From assembly GCA_030770545.1 (NCBI GenBank), contig CM061107.1, forward strand, positions 5,730,001 to 5,794,000: a stretch of DNA of 64,000 nt, in the 5' to 3' direction. This document shows, piece after piece, positions 38,871 through 53,300 of this stretch; positions within the stretch are counted from its first letter, which is position 1, and every line of letters starts with the position of its first letter. The DNA comes from Macropodus opercularis (lineage: Eukaryota; Chordata; Actinopteri; Anabantiformes; Osphronemidae). Both the position numbers and the translations under genes were made by a program. Below the pieces are notes generated by a model. That model saw only the letters and a program-made list of their open reading frames with translations. It did no database searches and was not told where the DNA came from.

Positions 38871-41800
38871 CTTCGAATTAGAAGAAGTAACCAAACCCAG
38901 CGTGGGAAAGAGAGACACTCAGAAATCCACGGGCACCGTGTGTGTGCTGCTGCAGCTGGATCCAGCCCGGTTCGCCCGTCTGAAGATGAACGTGAACACG
39001 GTGCAAGTCCTCAGAACGAGAACTAAGTCACCTTGTGCAGTGCAATATGTCATTTATTATGAGAAGAACTTATTACATCATTAAAACACAGCGGCTAAAA
39101 CTGTATTTTGTTTTGATTGAACTCCAGACATTGCAGCAACATTTTCCTCGTCTCCTTCTGTGTGTGAGCACTTCTGTAATTTCCTTTTTCCCCACTACGT
39201 GGGCGAGGGAACGCTATTCGAGACTGCAATGGTAACTAAGGGCTACACACAGGAAGAAAAAACTATTTAAATTCGAATTTGGTCTTGATTGTACTTTCAG
39301 GAAAAAAATAAATGTTATAGCATTTTGCATGTTGTGTAAATTTGTGGAACGTGGGACTGTTCCCGATGGGATGAATCCACTCAGCAGGCAAATGAAGTAA
39401 ACGTCTGATGAATCACATGAGGTGATTTGTTTACCAGAATGTACTGGCTGCACAGTCGTACTTTAACCTACAACTTGTTTCCAACCAACCTTCTTCTGCT
39501 CAGTTCTCTCTTCTAGGAAGAACACTACACTGGGAGCAGTTTGCACTAAACACTAAAGCTTAGCTTTATATTTAGTAACATTTGGACAATGCCCAGCGAG
39601 CTACAGCGCAGCGTTTCCCTGGATTCCAGTCGAGGCAGCATGAAGGCAGAAAAAGGAATCACAAGAGAAAGGAAGGAGCAGGTTGGGACAGAGCAGCAGT
39701 ACTGCAGTGTTGTGGTAGAGCTATTGGTGTACTCTTGCTCCAGGCACTGTCTAGGCTACTCCACAAAGCAGGTAATGGGTCTACTCCCTAATTTGCTCAC
39801 CTCAAGCCATCTTAACAATTTATGAGATGGCCTTGATGTTTGCCTACAGAGAACGGACAAAATTCAGCTTGCATTTACAGGAGGGCTTGTGCTCGCGGTT
39901 TGTTTTTCAGCCTTTGCAGGCAAAGTGGGTTCAGGTTTGCAGTTATTTTGAGTGAGCGCAGAAGTGCAGAGTGCACGCACACCAGAAAACATTCAGGTAC
40001 CGTGTGCGTTGTTGAAATTTTTAAAAGTACCTGCTGGATAGGTTACATGCAAGGGAGGAAAGTAAACATGAAGATTCTGTTACCTGCTAGTGGGAAAACA
40101 GACGTGGTTTCACAACATACCTGGAGTCTCCTGATGCAACGTCTGCCCCGCGTTGGACAATGAGAGCTTATAAATGTCATATTTTAGGATATGTTTCGCC
40201 TAATTGAAGTCTCATATTACTTAGCAATTAGCAACTGGTTTTAAAATTTGAAAGCCATCAATAGACAAATGTTCTGCATTTAAATGTGCATGCTTTCAAA
40301 AACCTCTCTACTTGAATGAATCCATATGATTATTTTTCTTCTTTGTGGATCATTAAGTCTTTATACTGCGAGTATCATCAGCCTTGTTGCCTTGTCTTCC
40401 CTGTTTCTATGGTTACAGTGAGTCTCATGTTTGCATTTGTGCCTGTTTTTAAGGGAACACGGAGGAGACGTTCTGTGACCCAACAATGGGACGAAGAGAG
40501 CAGAGTGTTTATTATCACTATGAGGATCAACACCCATAAAGACAGAGCGGAGACAGCCTGAGTGGAGATTCTAGATGAGCGTCAACATCCACATCTACCT
40601 GTCTGCGCAATAAAAAATTCATTGGGCAAGCTTTTAGTCAGAGGCTCAACTATTTACAGGAAAACACAAGTGTGTCGGCCGCAACATTAAATCTCCCAGC
40701 GCTGTGGTGCACAGTGGTCAACGTGGGCGCTGAGAGTCACTTAAAAGGCGTCATTAAAACATAACAAATGACAAAGCGCGTGATTGTTAAGATGAAAGAC
40801 GATGAAACATTAACATTTTTCAGAGAGTTCTCAAGCCATCCGATGTGAATTCGAGTGGGCATGTGCTCCCTCAAGCGAAATAACCATCCCACCACACAGT
40901 CTACACCCCCTAGCCTCTGCCGTTACCTGCTAAGCCAGCAGTGCTCACCGGGGCATGTCAGAACTGGCTGTGCTGTAATTAAGACCTGCTGGATGGGGCT
41001 TTCACCTGCCTCCTCAATGCTACTCTAGTATATGTTCATTATCACGCCACAGGGAATTTACTCGAAGCGCTCATGTGTTCCTCATCCCACATGTGCTGTA
41101 TGTGCAGCGCACTCACTGTGCATGTAATTCATGAGCACAGCAACACAAAAAGCTACAAACAACAGACCTGCGGTTGCACCCACTCGAATTAATTCTCAAT
41201 CATCTACCCAGACATAACACAAACGAGCAAATACCACCACAAAGCCATCAACCTACACACACAGTGCCACAGCCGCGGGCTTCGTACACTCAGGGACTCC
41301 AGCTGTGCTTAGAAGATTCCTCACTCCCTCTCAATCGCACCACACTGATTTTAAGGACCTGCCGCTTGGCAGCTTTTTATTTCACGCAATTATGCCTGAA
41401 AGCACTACTTAGTTCTTCTAAGCTCGAGTCACCACAGAGTAAACATTTTGGTCCTTCTGCATGCCAATCATCTTATGATAGTCAGAGCACTGTCAATACA
41501 CAGAGAAGGTCAGGGCAGGTATTATCACCATGAAAGACCCAGTTGATACGGCGACTAAATTGTTAAGTTCTCTCCAAATCTAACAAGGTTTTTGTTATTG
41601 TGTGTCGTTTATAATGTAACTCAAATCATAACCATAACTACCCACTGGGTCCAAGAAATGAACTCTGACTCACCTGAAGCGGAAGGTGCGAACCTTTCAA
41701 GCGTTTAACACCACCACAGTGAACCTTGGAGGAAACCCGCTTACGGCTGAATGAGAACACTGAGGACCAGAAGCTTCTGTCGCTGCCCTGGGCTGTGATC

Positions 41801-44800
41801 TGTTTTCCCGACAACGTCAGGTCGAAAACCTCGGGGTGAAATTTGACAGACTGGGTCAAAACTAGTCCAGATTCAGTTAAAAAATGATTATCTTCAGATT
41901 CAACCATGTCTCACTTCAACAGTATTTTTATCCTCTGGTCTGCTGTAATTCACCCAAACATGCTCTGGAACGTTCCCCCTCATCATCCCACCAGCCCCTG
42001 CAGCACGGCCAGACCCCTCAGATCCTCCCACCACAGACCGCTGCCGCCACTGTACCTATCCAGTTATCAGCCGATGAGCCGTGCACCACAGCTGCAGCGA
42101 GAACAAAACCGTTGCCTGGATGCATGAGTTTGGTGTTGTGTTCTCGTGTCGTGGTAGAGCCTGTTCTGACCTCGGTTGTCATCTTCCAACCTTCAGTTTA
42201 GGCAGGAAGGATGTTTTGCCTTTCAGGTTAACCCATAAAACATCACAGATGTGCAACACGGAGGGAGTGAATTCATGTCCTCGTTCCACCCCCACTGTGC
42301 TTACATTTGCTTTTATAGCAGCCAATGGTAAAATATGAAAGTTTAACCTAAACCGGTCCACATTTGTCTTGGTATACAAATTGATTCACAGCAAGGAGAT
42401 TAAAGTTGAGGCTTTTCAGAGCACTCCGACGAAATGCTCACCCTGTCATCCAGAAGGCCTGCAGCTAAAGTTGCATTTCTTTTAAATATATGTTTTGACA
42501 TTTATGCTTTTTGCTATTTTTAATCCGCAGAGTTTCTTTGCTCAGCTGCATTAGGTGTTTAAAAGGTGGAACATAAATTAAGCTCATCGCACTCTACAAG
42601 CATGTGAGGCAATGTAACATCTATTCAATTTAAAGCTGCATCTGTTCCGTCACGTTACCAAATGTATTTTAGCAGAAATCGAATCAAACCATGTCAATTC
42701 TTTCCATGATTGACAGGGACGTGAGGGTGAAATAGATGTTTTCAATAATAACGTTTAATCTCATGTACAATGAAGTTTCTACTGTACCTAAAAGTATGTC
42801 TGGAAGCAGCAGCAGTGATAACTTTGAGCAAAGAAATATTCAGTCTGTAACATTAACACAATAACACAACAACTCTTTAATTACAAAACAGCCAATGACC
42901 CTTGAGAAGAGCCTCAGCCCTGCTGCCCCCTCGGTGCTTCAGTGACAAACGATGCAGCCACCAACCAAGGCCAACGAGACTCGACATTCATTTATGCTTG
43001 TCCACAGGCAAATGGAGGACATGACACTTTCTGATTACTTTATATTGACTCGTCTCTCTTAGCCTGGAGAGATGGAGTCCAATGAGGCTACTCTAACAGA
43101 AAAGGTACGCTCCAGGGCTCAATGTTAAATTGTTGGCTGGTCCATCTTTGAGTCAACTCTCTTCTTTTAACGGTAGGTTTCTCTAGAATAAACTATACAT
43201 TCTCCCTCCATCCCACTCTTCCACTTTGAATTTTGGATTTTGCTGTGCATGCACGAGTCTCTTTAAAGAGGGGTTAGAAGTTACTACTGGACGTTTTCTG
43301 TTGATTGCGTTAATCAGCAAATGTGTTTCCAAACTAAAGGCTGTACACTGCATGTGGGATTTTAAACGTCTCCTCCACTAAAAAGCTGCGGTCCATTTTT
43401 TGTTTATCCCAGCGTACATTTCACCGCAACTCTGCCAGCTCATAAACTGTGAAGGACACGTTATGGATGACCGGGCCAGCTGTGAGACGTGCCTCTCGGC
43501 TCTGTAAACCCTCAACACGGCTGGCGGAGTCCCAAACAGAATTCAAACAGAATTCTCAAGATTTCACCAACTCCATTCTGAAATAAACACAAATGAATAG
43601 TAATCACAGGGCCATGAAAAAATACATCTATGTGAGAGACGCGCTCTGAATCCACAGATGGATATAGAAAAGCTTTTGGCAAAAACAAGACTGTACACAA
43701 ACACGCAAACGCACAAACACGTGCTCTGTTAGATAACATTTACAAAAAAGAAGTGTACGAAAAATGTGAAATATAACAAGACTATGATTTTTAAGCGCGT
43801 TAACAGAAAGAGGGACAACACAGAGAGCAGCGAAAACATCTTCTAACGTCTGAATTACATAACGCGGCAAGTTAATCTCACCTCGGGCAGCCTTTCGCCA
43901 TACACTGTTCAAATGGTAGCTGTAATCCTTGAGTGACTGCAGCATTGCCACATGGAAAAGAGTCTTTAAAGGGTGTTTTCTGTGGTTTTAACGCCTCCTG
44001 ATTAATCGTGATTTGGGATTCCCTTTGGTTCTCGTTAAAAGAGACTTTAGCATGACATGGAGTAAAAGATACGAGGATGTGATGCCAGTAAGAAATCAGA
44101 TGGCCTGGAAAGTCCTTTATAAAGTGAGCAATGTCAGATACAGTATTAACATGAATAAATCTAATTTTTAGTGTTGAAACACACAGACCAAAATGTCCTT
44201 CAAGCCCAGACTGACTGACCTAATAAACCAACCAGGTCCACGGTGCAAAAGCTTGTAGAGGATCCAAAATACAAACGTCAGACTACTGAACCTACACAGT
44301 CCCTGCAAGCGAGAGATTCGTTATCAGATCCATATATTATGTCATAATTCCTCTCTGAGTCATGTGTGGGCAGTTGAGGTGAAAAATAAAAAGACAAAAC
44401 GACAATTTCTGTGTGAATTGCGCACAGTCGTCCACTTTGGTGCCCAGCTTCACTCAAGCACAGCAATAAAACAGTTTGAAAATGTATTTAGCGTAGTGTT
44501 TACGGGGGGACGCACACATGGGGCGTGAGATTAACGCTACCACGGAAACACAAACGTTCACCACAGGAGCAGTGACATTCCAGAGAATCTGGTGAACGTA
44601 CGCATCATCCAGTAGAATTAGAGTCACACAATAACGCACTGTTCAAGCTTTGTCCTCACAACACAACGGGTTCAGTATCTCAGCTGCATTACGCAATATG
44701 CATGTTTGGCAACGTTAACAGCTCATTGCTTTGTTGCTCTGTATGCAGTTAGTGGACGTTCATATGATATAATGCGCTTGTTTTTCAGAACAGCTCTGCT

Positions 44801-44987
44801 TGTGTACTTCTAACATATGAATATATATATAGCTGCATGCTGTGAGTAAATCTGACTAATCTAATAGAAACAGAAGCGCTATTTATTGTAAAGTGATTCA
44901 CATATTCATATGGTGATTCGCTTTATACTGTTAGTCAGTGTTATTTGGAGCAGTAAATATATTACAGGCTACAGTAGCTGTAGTAGT
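38871..44987. other. Intronic stretch without recognisable genes
   Basis: Unique sequence with no identifiable exon or transposon. Frames of 107 codons (39840-40163), 119 (41174-41533) and 105 (41884-42201) on the plus strand were inspected and not recognised. The last overlaps a comparable minus-strand frame, as expected from chance. Confidence 0.6.
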
Positions 44988-45005
44988 ACACACACACACA
45001 CACAC
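44988..45005. repeat. (AC)n microsatellite
   Basis: Nine perfect AC units. A short ATATATATATA run lies upstream near 44820. Confidence 0.9.
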
Positions 45006-45170
45006 TTACTGTATATATTGACCCTTTTGTTTATTCTTTATATATACGGTATTGTGTCATTTGCTATTTTCTAATCACTGCTCCCTGGTCTGTGTGAGGT
45101 AGGTGGAAGCCAGACTTAATGTGGCTTTTTACTGTGACAAAAGCGGAGGGAAATGTGCTACCCATTAAGT

Positions 45171-45340
45171 GCTGAAAAAGACCTTATGAATAATTAATTC
45201 TGGATCATGCAGATGAGGGTCTGACTGCTTGATGACTGCTAGCAAAGTGAACAGATTATTCTCTGAGTCACCCACCGTGAATTCAACAGCCTAAGCTCCT
45301 GCTCTCATTCAAGGTCACTGTGAGCTCCACACATTTGACA
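45171..45340. promoter_or_regulatory. Conserved non-coding element candidate
   Basis: Unique block starting with ATGAATAATTAATTCTGG (TAATTAAT at 45191-45198), followed by mixed-composition sequence containing CAAGGTCACTG, a nuclear receptor-like half-site. Not verified. Confidence 0.3.
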
Positions 45341-47276
45341 TCTAAAATTCCTTGGATGTCTTCAAAGTATTGATCTTGATCTCTACATTCTGCATCCAGA
45401 ATGCTTTCCTAAATAGACACGATGAGGTTTTCTGGTTGTTGTTTTTTTGTATAATGCCCAGTGATAAGAATAAATAGAAATCCTGTGACCTTGCAGGCTG
45501 AAGACAAAACAGAAATAGGAAATGGGAAAGCTGAGACTAAGTTCAGCCCTCTCTCAGAATCTCTTTACCTGATGCTGTCTGTAAAACGTCCAGGTTCTTT
45601 ATTAGAGCTTCTGGTGCAAAAAGTTAGCACTGTTACTGAATAATGATGTTTCCAAAGCTAAATCGAGAAGAATTACTTGAGATTTTAAAATTAATATTAA
45701 CACATCTTGTGTAGGAAGGTCACAGGACCAGGAGCCAATCCTCTACTCTGTTGATAAGCAAGAGTCTTTAAAATATCCAGAGCAACTAATTTCTTAGTCT
45801 TGTCACAATATTTTATTTTAACATAATCCCTCCTTTATTAGCGCACTGCTTAGTCCTGTAATCTAGTATCACTGTCATTACTGTAACCCTGTTGTGCATG
45901 GCAGCCATTTTGAGTGATGGCGTCTGTTGTGCAGAGATTACAGAAGATCAGACGATCAAAAATGCTTTCAATCCAGGCTGCACAAGGGGAAGGAATGACC
46001 TCCCTCCATGCAGCTGCTACCTCAGTCACATACTGTACGAGGACTTTGTGTCGGCGCCTCCCATCCTCTCCTCCCCGGAGCTCATTTGCTTTAGTGAGGG
46101 TACAGCACTCTACAGTCTCTCCAAAAAGCCTCTCCACACAGAGCAATGCGAGTACAGCAGGTTTAGCCCTGCTATCCCCACTCACGCGTGCTTACCTGCG
46201 AATTATCATTTTTCCCATTCAAAGCTACAAATGTGCGAAAGACATTTGGTCTGTGAAAAATTCGAACAGGCCACATTCTTAGCACATATCACACGAAGTG
46301 CATTTCCCCACTTCTCCAGAAGTGCATTTTATGCTTAGAAACAGGCAATAGCAGTTATTTCATGAAAGGATGAAAAGACTAGGCTGTGACTACAAAAAAT
46401 GCCCCCTGGAACCTGGCACTTATTCTACACCATCTTCATCTGATGTGGAAATAAAATGCGACTGTTGGCTTCCTTTAAAATAGACAACCACGCAGTGGTG
46501 GAGGCCAACACTTGGCACAAATCCTGTCATTACTGTTAATCAAGCATTTTGGCAGCTACTTTGAAATGTAAAAGTTTAGCAGTCTGTTGACTACAAAGGA
46601 TTTACAGTTCTGGTTTTTATAACCTATTTTTAAAAGGTAATGGAACTAAAGGTTATGTTTCTACAAATGTATATTGTCTTTGTGGTTTCTCCACCGTGCA
46701 CAAGAGGGTTAGCAACAGAGCAGCAACCATAAAGCTCACAGGGATCAGTGTCATGCTCAAGGATGCTTAAGCAGTGTGAATGCTTACTAACACAAAAGCT
46801 TAAATCCAGATACTCCATTTGAGGGAAGGTGTCCCTTCCACTGTGGCATCCTGCCACCTCTAAACACCATGCGTCACACAGAGATGGCTACAGAGGCTTT
46901 AGTTTAGCTGATAATGCACCTGGTGCATTTGTATGTGCGTTTGATTTCCGCAGGAACTAGAAAGCGGCAAATAAAGTACAACCCTAATTGAAAAATGTGG
47001 AGGCTGCGTAAAAGCTACGTATATACAAACTGAATGCAATTATTCGCAAAAGTCATATCATCGTATTTCCCAGCAGGAGAGGGGAAACATAAAATGGTTA
47101 ATATGATAATTTTAGGAAACAAATAAGGTTATTCTTGAAGTTGATGGCAGCAGCACGAATCACAAAAGTCCGGACAGGGACAAGAAAAAGCTGCAAACTG
47201 AGTTTTACCAACCTCCAAAAAAAAGTAGAGGAAAGAAACTCAGGCGCAGCAGTAATGTCATGTTTTGAGACTTGTG
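45341..47276. other. Intronic stretch with overlapping open frames, no gene called
   Basis: Between about 45850 and 46340 three frames are open for 111-148 codons (two plus, one minus). None has a recognisable domain or splice context. The stretch also contains a 10-base direct repeat, GAAGTGCATT, spaced 23 bases apart near 46297 and 46320. Remaining sequence shows nothing. Confidence 0.5.
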
Positions 47277-47283
47277 CTGAGCT

Positions 47284-47308
47284 TCCGTGGTGCTGAATGG
47301 ACAGCTCC
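47284..47308. promoter_or_regulatory. Non-canonical RE1-like half-sites
   Basis: The minus strand has a perfect 14-base start of the RE1 consensus (TTCAGCACCACGGA, 47284-47297), but the remainder does not fit. Immediately beside it the plus strand reads GGACAGCTCC (47299-47308), a good right half. The two halves are therefore in flipped orientation. REST tolerance of this geometry is uncertain. Confidence 0.3.
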
Positions 47309-50300
47309 CTACATAAACCTCATGGGACCCACCTGCCTCTTTCTGTGTTGGTGTTGAGTTTTGGTTAAAACATAATACAACCCTTGTATCTGTCATTTCA
47401 ACAACAGCAGCTCCATCAAATGGCATTGTGTGCTTCATGGCTGACAGTCTACATGATTTTTCAGTTTGTTTGACATTTTCTTTTACTTGCTACATTACGT
47501 CTTGTGCCACTAAGCCAGACCATTGCTGTGTCCTAAGGAGGCAAGGCACAACATCCAAAAGTGAACTGTCTATCCAGCAGACGTCTGCGTAAAGAATGTG
47601 TAGTTTATTTACACATCTGTATTTATGCAAAACCCCCAGAAGCCTATATTTACGTTATCTGGCCCTATTTTACACTCTAACATTAACAACATATTCTCCT
47701 GTGCATTCATTATGATGAGTCAGTGCATTTTCCCTGCTTTTTTTGTGCATGAACAATCAGGAAGCCTCCTCAGCACAGTAAAAGCTTTGCTGTCTACATT
47801 AAGATATGTTTAGGTGCATATTTCTACTAAATTACCCCCAAAATCATACATGCTGAATATAATGGATATGGTAAAGTTTGACCTTTACGTAAACGTCTTA
47901 CGTCTTTGTAAACATCTTTGGCTCATTCATTGGGCCTTTAAATACTGCAGGTAAATAAGTGTGTAGGTGTATAGATGGGATTCGGGGAAGTCAGCCAGTG
48001 ATGGGTGCCGTCAGTGACTGTGTTCCAGCCTAAACCTACGCCATGACTCCACTTGGTCTCCCTGTCGAACCATTCCTCCATCGCCCACCTCTCTGTGACC
48101 TATGAATCGATCAAGGTCCACCAAGACGGAGGACGCTCCAAACTGTGAAATGCAGCTTAGATCACATTAGAAGCAAAGAGGGAAGACACACAGTTGTGTC
48201 CACAGCACAAGATGCTTTTTTCCCCTAGAGTAACACCACTTCACTGGAAATCTGTTTATCGATTGGTCAGTACCACTCATCTAATTGAACTGTAAAAAGA
48301 GTGTGAAAGGCCGCTGAAAGACTGTGACTGTGCAAAGTTACCCATGGGGTGAAGACAAACAACAGCACCCAACGTGGGTGTTGCTTTATTCCCACTTCTC
48401 CATTATGAAGCCAAAAGTAATAGATGTGTGTGGAACTGAATAATGGATGAATCATAAAAACACCTTCTCTGCCTTTTCTTAATTAGCCACTCGTCATTAG
48501 TCCCATAATATCAAAGCTCAAAAACATACTTACTGCACCTGTGGCCTTTTGCAAAACCAAACAATCTATAGACTTTATTTAGAGCTTTAATAGCAGCACC
48601 GAATGCTGCCTCACTGCTTTTCTCTCAGCAATGAAAAGGATCTTTAGTTGGTGTTAGGGTTTTTTTTTGTTTGTTTAGTCACAGTCAGCACTGCCTGCGA
48701 TCGATCCATCATCAGGATTGGATCAGAAAGCATAATCAATCACTGTCATGTTTGAAGCGCTTTCATTTTTGATATCATTTCCTTATCTCATTTTTGTTTT
48801 TCTATCATTCCTGAATTTATGGACGAACAAAAACTAAAATTACAGGTCCGCGTAACGCAGCTTAGGTATATAGTCGTATTATTAGTGTTACAGTCCTTAC
48901 TAGCCACTGGTGAGACTGAAAACGGACAGCCAGGATGATGGTCAGTGACATTTCATTTGTTTAATGCTTATTCACGGCACGTCCTGAAAGCATTTGAGTT
49001 TACTGATGGATGGCCAAGCACAAGGTGGAATAAACTAACTCGATACATGACTGATTTCATTCACTTCATCTTGTGGTGGTTTATTGTGCATGTATAGATC
49101 TATGGCACAATTCTGATGTAAAAGAGGAATAATATTTCACACCCTTTTATACCTGCCACGTCTGTAGGATGGGAATGTCTAAAAGAATAAGAGTCGCAAT
49201 AAGGTGACAGAGGAACGCATCAGTCAGCGGCAGCCCGACAGCAGCCAGGTGTCACATTTGTTTAGCAAACCAGGCTCTGAGACGACAAAAGCAGGTGACA
49301 GGTGATGCAGTGCTGCGCAATAAGTAACTGTTGTTTTTAAAAAATGACCTGAGAGGGAGCGAGGATGTCCCAGATGGTCAATAAGACTCATCCACGCACG
49401 TCTGCTCATCGCATTTCACCCTCAGTTCATAAGTACAGTAGGAGGAGCTGCGGTACGTGGAAGTGCATAAATGAGGGTAGTGAAGCGGCACATCGCCGTG
49501 CTGGGACCGCACACCTCAAAGGGGGAAATTTTATTAGTCATAATAAAGACATGAAACGCGAAAGGGGAATAATTTATTTATTTTTTGCCTATTTTAATCC
49601 TCACACAACATTTTAAGCATGTGCTGGCATTTTAAAGAGGAATCCTAACAATTTAAAGGCAAAGAAATGTTTCTTGGTTCGTGCATTCAAGTGGAAAAAT
49701 ACAAGGTGTTGACAGGCTCTCAGGAGTAAAGGCCACGGGCGATTAAGACCTCGCCTGCAAAACCGCTGCACCCGCATCTGATCACTTTCGGTCTCTGTGT
49801 CTGAGCAGACGCTTTATAAAGGTCAAGCCATCACTAGTGTAAGAACAAACATTTAGCACCGAATCACAGCCGTGTGTCACTTTTCCCTGCTCTCAGGTCT
49901 GTGAATACTGCAGCTGACAAATCGAATACGCCGACTTGGTTAGAGTGGACAGGAAAATGGCGCAAACGCAGCCTTTTCTCAGACACAGCTGTTGTAACTA
50001 TGGCTAATTAACAAAAGCTGACATGAGACCTCTACGGCTACAAGCAATGTTATGGCAGGATAGACGCTATACGAGGAGCAGGCTGGTTCTTCAGTCAGGA
50101 TTATGACCAAGACAAACCATCTGGAGACCCAGCTCTTTGTCTTAGTCCCACATAATACTACAGTGGGTAACAGAGGCTACAATCACTTGTAATTACGTAT
50201 GGAAATAGTATATAATATAGCATTTAGCTCAAACCTAATCTATGCTCTTCTAATTACTGCATCAAAGAATCTCTACTTTGGCAGAGGACACAAACAGCAT

Positions 50301-51490
50301 GAATTTTATCCCATACTATTTGGAAAAAGTCATGATTTTCACAGTGGCTGCTTTATTTCCCATTAACACATTTAGAGCTGCGTAGTTCACAAAAACACAT
50401 TCAAGGGTTGAATTATAAAGGGAAGTCAGAGGCTGATTAAAATAATTTCAGTGTACTTGATGAGACTGCTTATGAGAAGCACAAATCACTGCACAGCTCC
50501 ACCTCTTGTGAAAGTATTCAAATAGTGGCATCTATGTTCGTGACACACTTTACGTCAGCTGTGACGTTAAGTCGCCAGATAAAATGTCTTTCCAGCCGAC
50601 TGTATAGAGCAGCTCCATAATGACGTGCATGTAGCTCCAGGTGCTGTGTTCTATCAGCACCACCATCAAGCCAGACAGCCATGCGTTAAACTCTTTCAAA
50701 GCGCCGATAGATTAATCTTTGACATTTCCACCTGAAGCTTTGAAGTCAATAAGACAATCCAGCTTCTTAAGTCACCAAATATTATCCATGAAAACCCAAG
50801 CAGGCACACATACACACCTCGTCCAATAGATGTGAATTTAAACGAAGGCTCTCTGGAAGATTAGATGTGCTGGCTTTATTTTCTCTCAAGCACACAGTTT
50901 CTTTTTGACAAATGTCTTTCTGGATGACTGCACAAAGCATGATCCCCTTTCAAATACAGTAGCTACACAATGTCTGTACAATGCTGCAGCGTAGTGCACT
51001 ATACTTAATGGCAAATGATATGAACGTGGCTTGGTACCATTTAGATCACGGCTTTCTGCCTATGCTGTATTCTAATACTGACAAATGGCGACAAATGAAG
51101 AGTGACAGGGCCACAATTACCCCTGCTTTGTTAAATGGTCGCATTAAAGTAACAACTAGTCGCATTCCAGACATCAGGAAAACTACGGCTGTGCGACGGA
51201 AACGCATTGATCCTTTACCACATCTCTGGGTTAATAGGATATTGACACTGTGCCTCAGAGATTCCCGCCACCCAGGGAGCGACTCGTCTTCGGTTTCACG
51301 CCACAGCAGTGGCGGGGACACCCACGTAGACCGTCCCCAGCGGCGTGGGAGGATAAACGGCCGCGTGTGAGCTCCAATTAAGATGTGGGACCACTTCAGA
51401 ATGGAAATGAGGCATAATTGATATGACTTGCAAGGCCGCTCCCCGTCTGCAGGCCAAGCCGAGAGCACATCGCATGGACACAGCAATCAA
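47309..51490. other. Intronic stretch without recognisable genes
   Basis: Unique sequence with a T9 run near 48660. Opposed frames of 129 codons (50981-51370, plus) and 146 codons (51046-51486, minus) overlap in a GC-richer patch; neither is recognised. No transposon family seen. Confidence 0.6.
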
Positions 51491-51740
51491 GGCAGAGCAG
51501 TAAATATAATCTAGGAACATTGCCATTACAGCCTCCCACCCTCCTTATCAACCTCATGAGAACGCTGTCTGGATATTGGTGGTTGAGGTGCAAAAGTCTA
51601 ATCAGGGACGCACTGTGTCTCTAGCTGTGGTAGCTGAAAATTAATGCTGTTAGACAAGGCTACAACTTATTTAAAATGACAAGGCTGAGTGGCTACGAGT
51701 GATAGGAGCTGTCAGTTAGCATTACAGCTCGTCTTTTGGT
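51491..51740. promoter_or_regulatory. Conserved non-coding element candidate
   Basis: A repeat-free block of about 250 bases with AACATTGCCATTACAG, GTCTAATCAGG, AAATTAATGCTG and TTAGCATTACAG. It combines SOX-like and homeodomain-like cores and reads like deeply conserved enhancer sequence. Unverified. Confidence 0.3.
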
Positions 51741-53300
51741 GGACTATTCCTAGTGTGAAGTGAGAATTTCGCAACTTTTGATCATGTTCATGTGGTGTCA
51801 AGCCCCTTTGTGCTCGCTGCTTTGCTAACACCTGATAGATAATAGGTTTTTCTGTTGTTTGTGAGATTTCTTACCTTAAAGAGGATAAAATAGATCGACG
51901 CTTTCAATGCAATTTCTATCTTTTATTTCGAGCGAGCAAATCTAATATCCACTGTATCCGCTGTAATTGAAGAAATGTTTAATAAATGTCCCCGAACGCT
52001 TGTGAAGATTTGAGAGGATGATCTAAAATAATCAAAAGGCTCATGACAATTTCCATAACTCCCTGGTATTGGGACTGTATTATCAACACGTGCAAGTAAT
52101 TTGTGGGACATCATCTATTCATCTCGCAGCCTATTTTGGATTTTATGCATAACTTAAGGCTTATAGCACCAGATTTCCTCATCAGCGTCATTGCTTCTCA
52201 GTTTGCTAACTTGTGATGCTACTGCTCCCATGAAACAGAAATGCATGATGTGTGCAGTTCGCTTGGGTTGTTTTAACCAATAATGTAATTTAACCACTCA
52301 AACGTGATTTAAATGCGCCTGCATCTTAAAAACACCCCAGTTGCTCCAATTTAGCAACTGTGCCCCCAGATGTGGAGGTTTTTAAAAGCCTTTGAGTTAT
52401 ATATTTACAAAGAGCCTGGGGGACAATCTAGCAACTTTTGGGGCAGATATTAGCTATGGCTCAGTGGTGTTCAGTGAGAGGGAGCGAGTTCACAGTCAGT
52501 CAGCAAATATACAATGACATGCCATGATTTCTGTGGAAATGTATGGTAGTGTATATATTTGACATATGTTTTCAGATTCTTTTTTGCAGGTTGTTTTGCC
52601 AACACATTGTGCGCATCCTGTCTACAGCTGTAACATTAATACGACACCTACATCTGGATCGCTGCAGACAATGCAACAGTTCTGTCACGCTGAGGGGAAC
52701 TTCCTCGCTATCGGAGTGAAAACCTGACGCCAGGGACCTGCGGCAACGCCCGTGTCTTCACCTAAACACACGCATAGCTTAGTTTTCTGTACATTTCATC
52801 AGCCGCGGGGCAGCTGCACGGGTCCTTTTCTAAGGTTTTGATGGATGCTAACCCATTTATATAAATGACAAAAGAAGTGTGGCAGGTTTTACTTGTTGTT
52901 TGGGCCAGGTTGCAACTAGTATTCTGTAATAAGCCCATCGCTGAACTGTCTGGTTGCGCACAAGCACAGCTAATATGTTATCCCTCTGGAATTATAATCC
53001 CATCTGAGTGGAGCAGCTCAGAGCATACGGATGCAGAAGGATCCCAGACATTCAACACAAATGTTCAGTAGAAAAAAAATAAATAAATAAGACAATAGCC
53101 ATGAAAAAACAAACAAGCCTTTCACATAATTGCTGAGGTTTGTATTGGTCATAGAGGAAAGAATCATTAGGAAGCGGTTGGTTGTTAGCAGCACAGTTCA
53201 ATAAGAGTAGAATTAGAAGAAGCAAATACTGCAGCCAACAACACACGAAACATGCATGTGTTTAACCGCCTCACACTCACACGAGTGAATCCTCTTTCAA
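51741..53300. other. Intronic stretch without recognisable features
   Basis: No exon, repeat family or convincing motif cluster is visible. A short homeodomain-type site and an AT-rich AAATAAATAAATAAG run occur near 53080. Confidence 0.6.

Noticed and set aside
45850..46338. Three overlapping open frames of 111-148 codons
   Set aside because: With roughly 6 percent stop codons per frame, a stop-free run near 150 codons is expected about once in 64 kb. No domain, splice site or codon pattern supports any of them.
50655..50685. TCAGCACC and GACAGCC as an expanded RE1 site
   Set aside because: The halves are partial and their spacing is beyond what I can confidently call functional.
50981..51486. 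Opposed 129- and 146-codon frames
   Set aside because: They overlap antisense to each other in a GC-rich patch and neither resembles a known protein.
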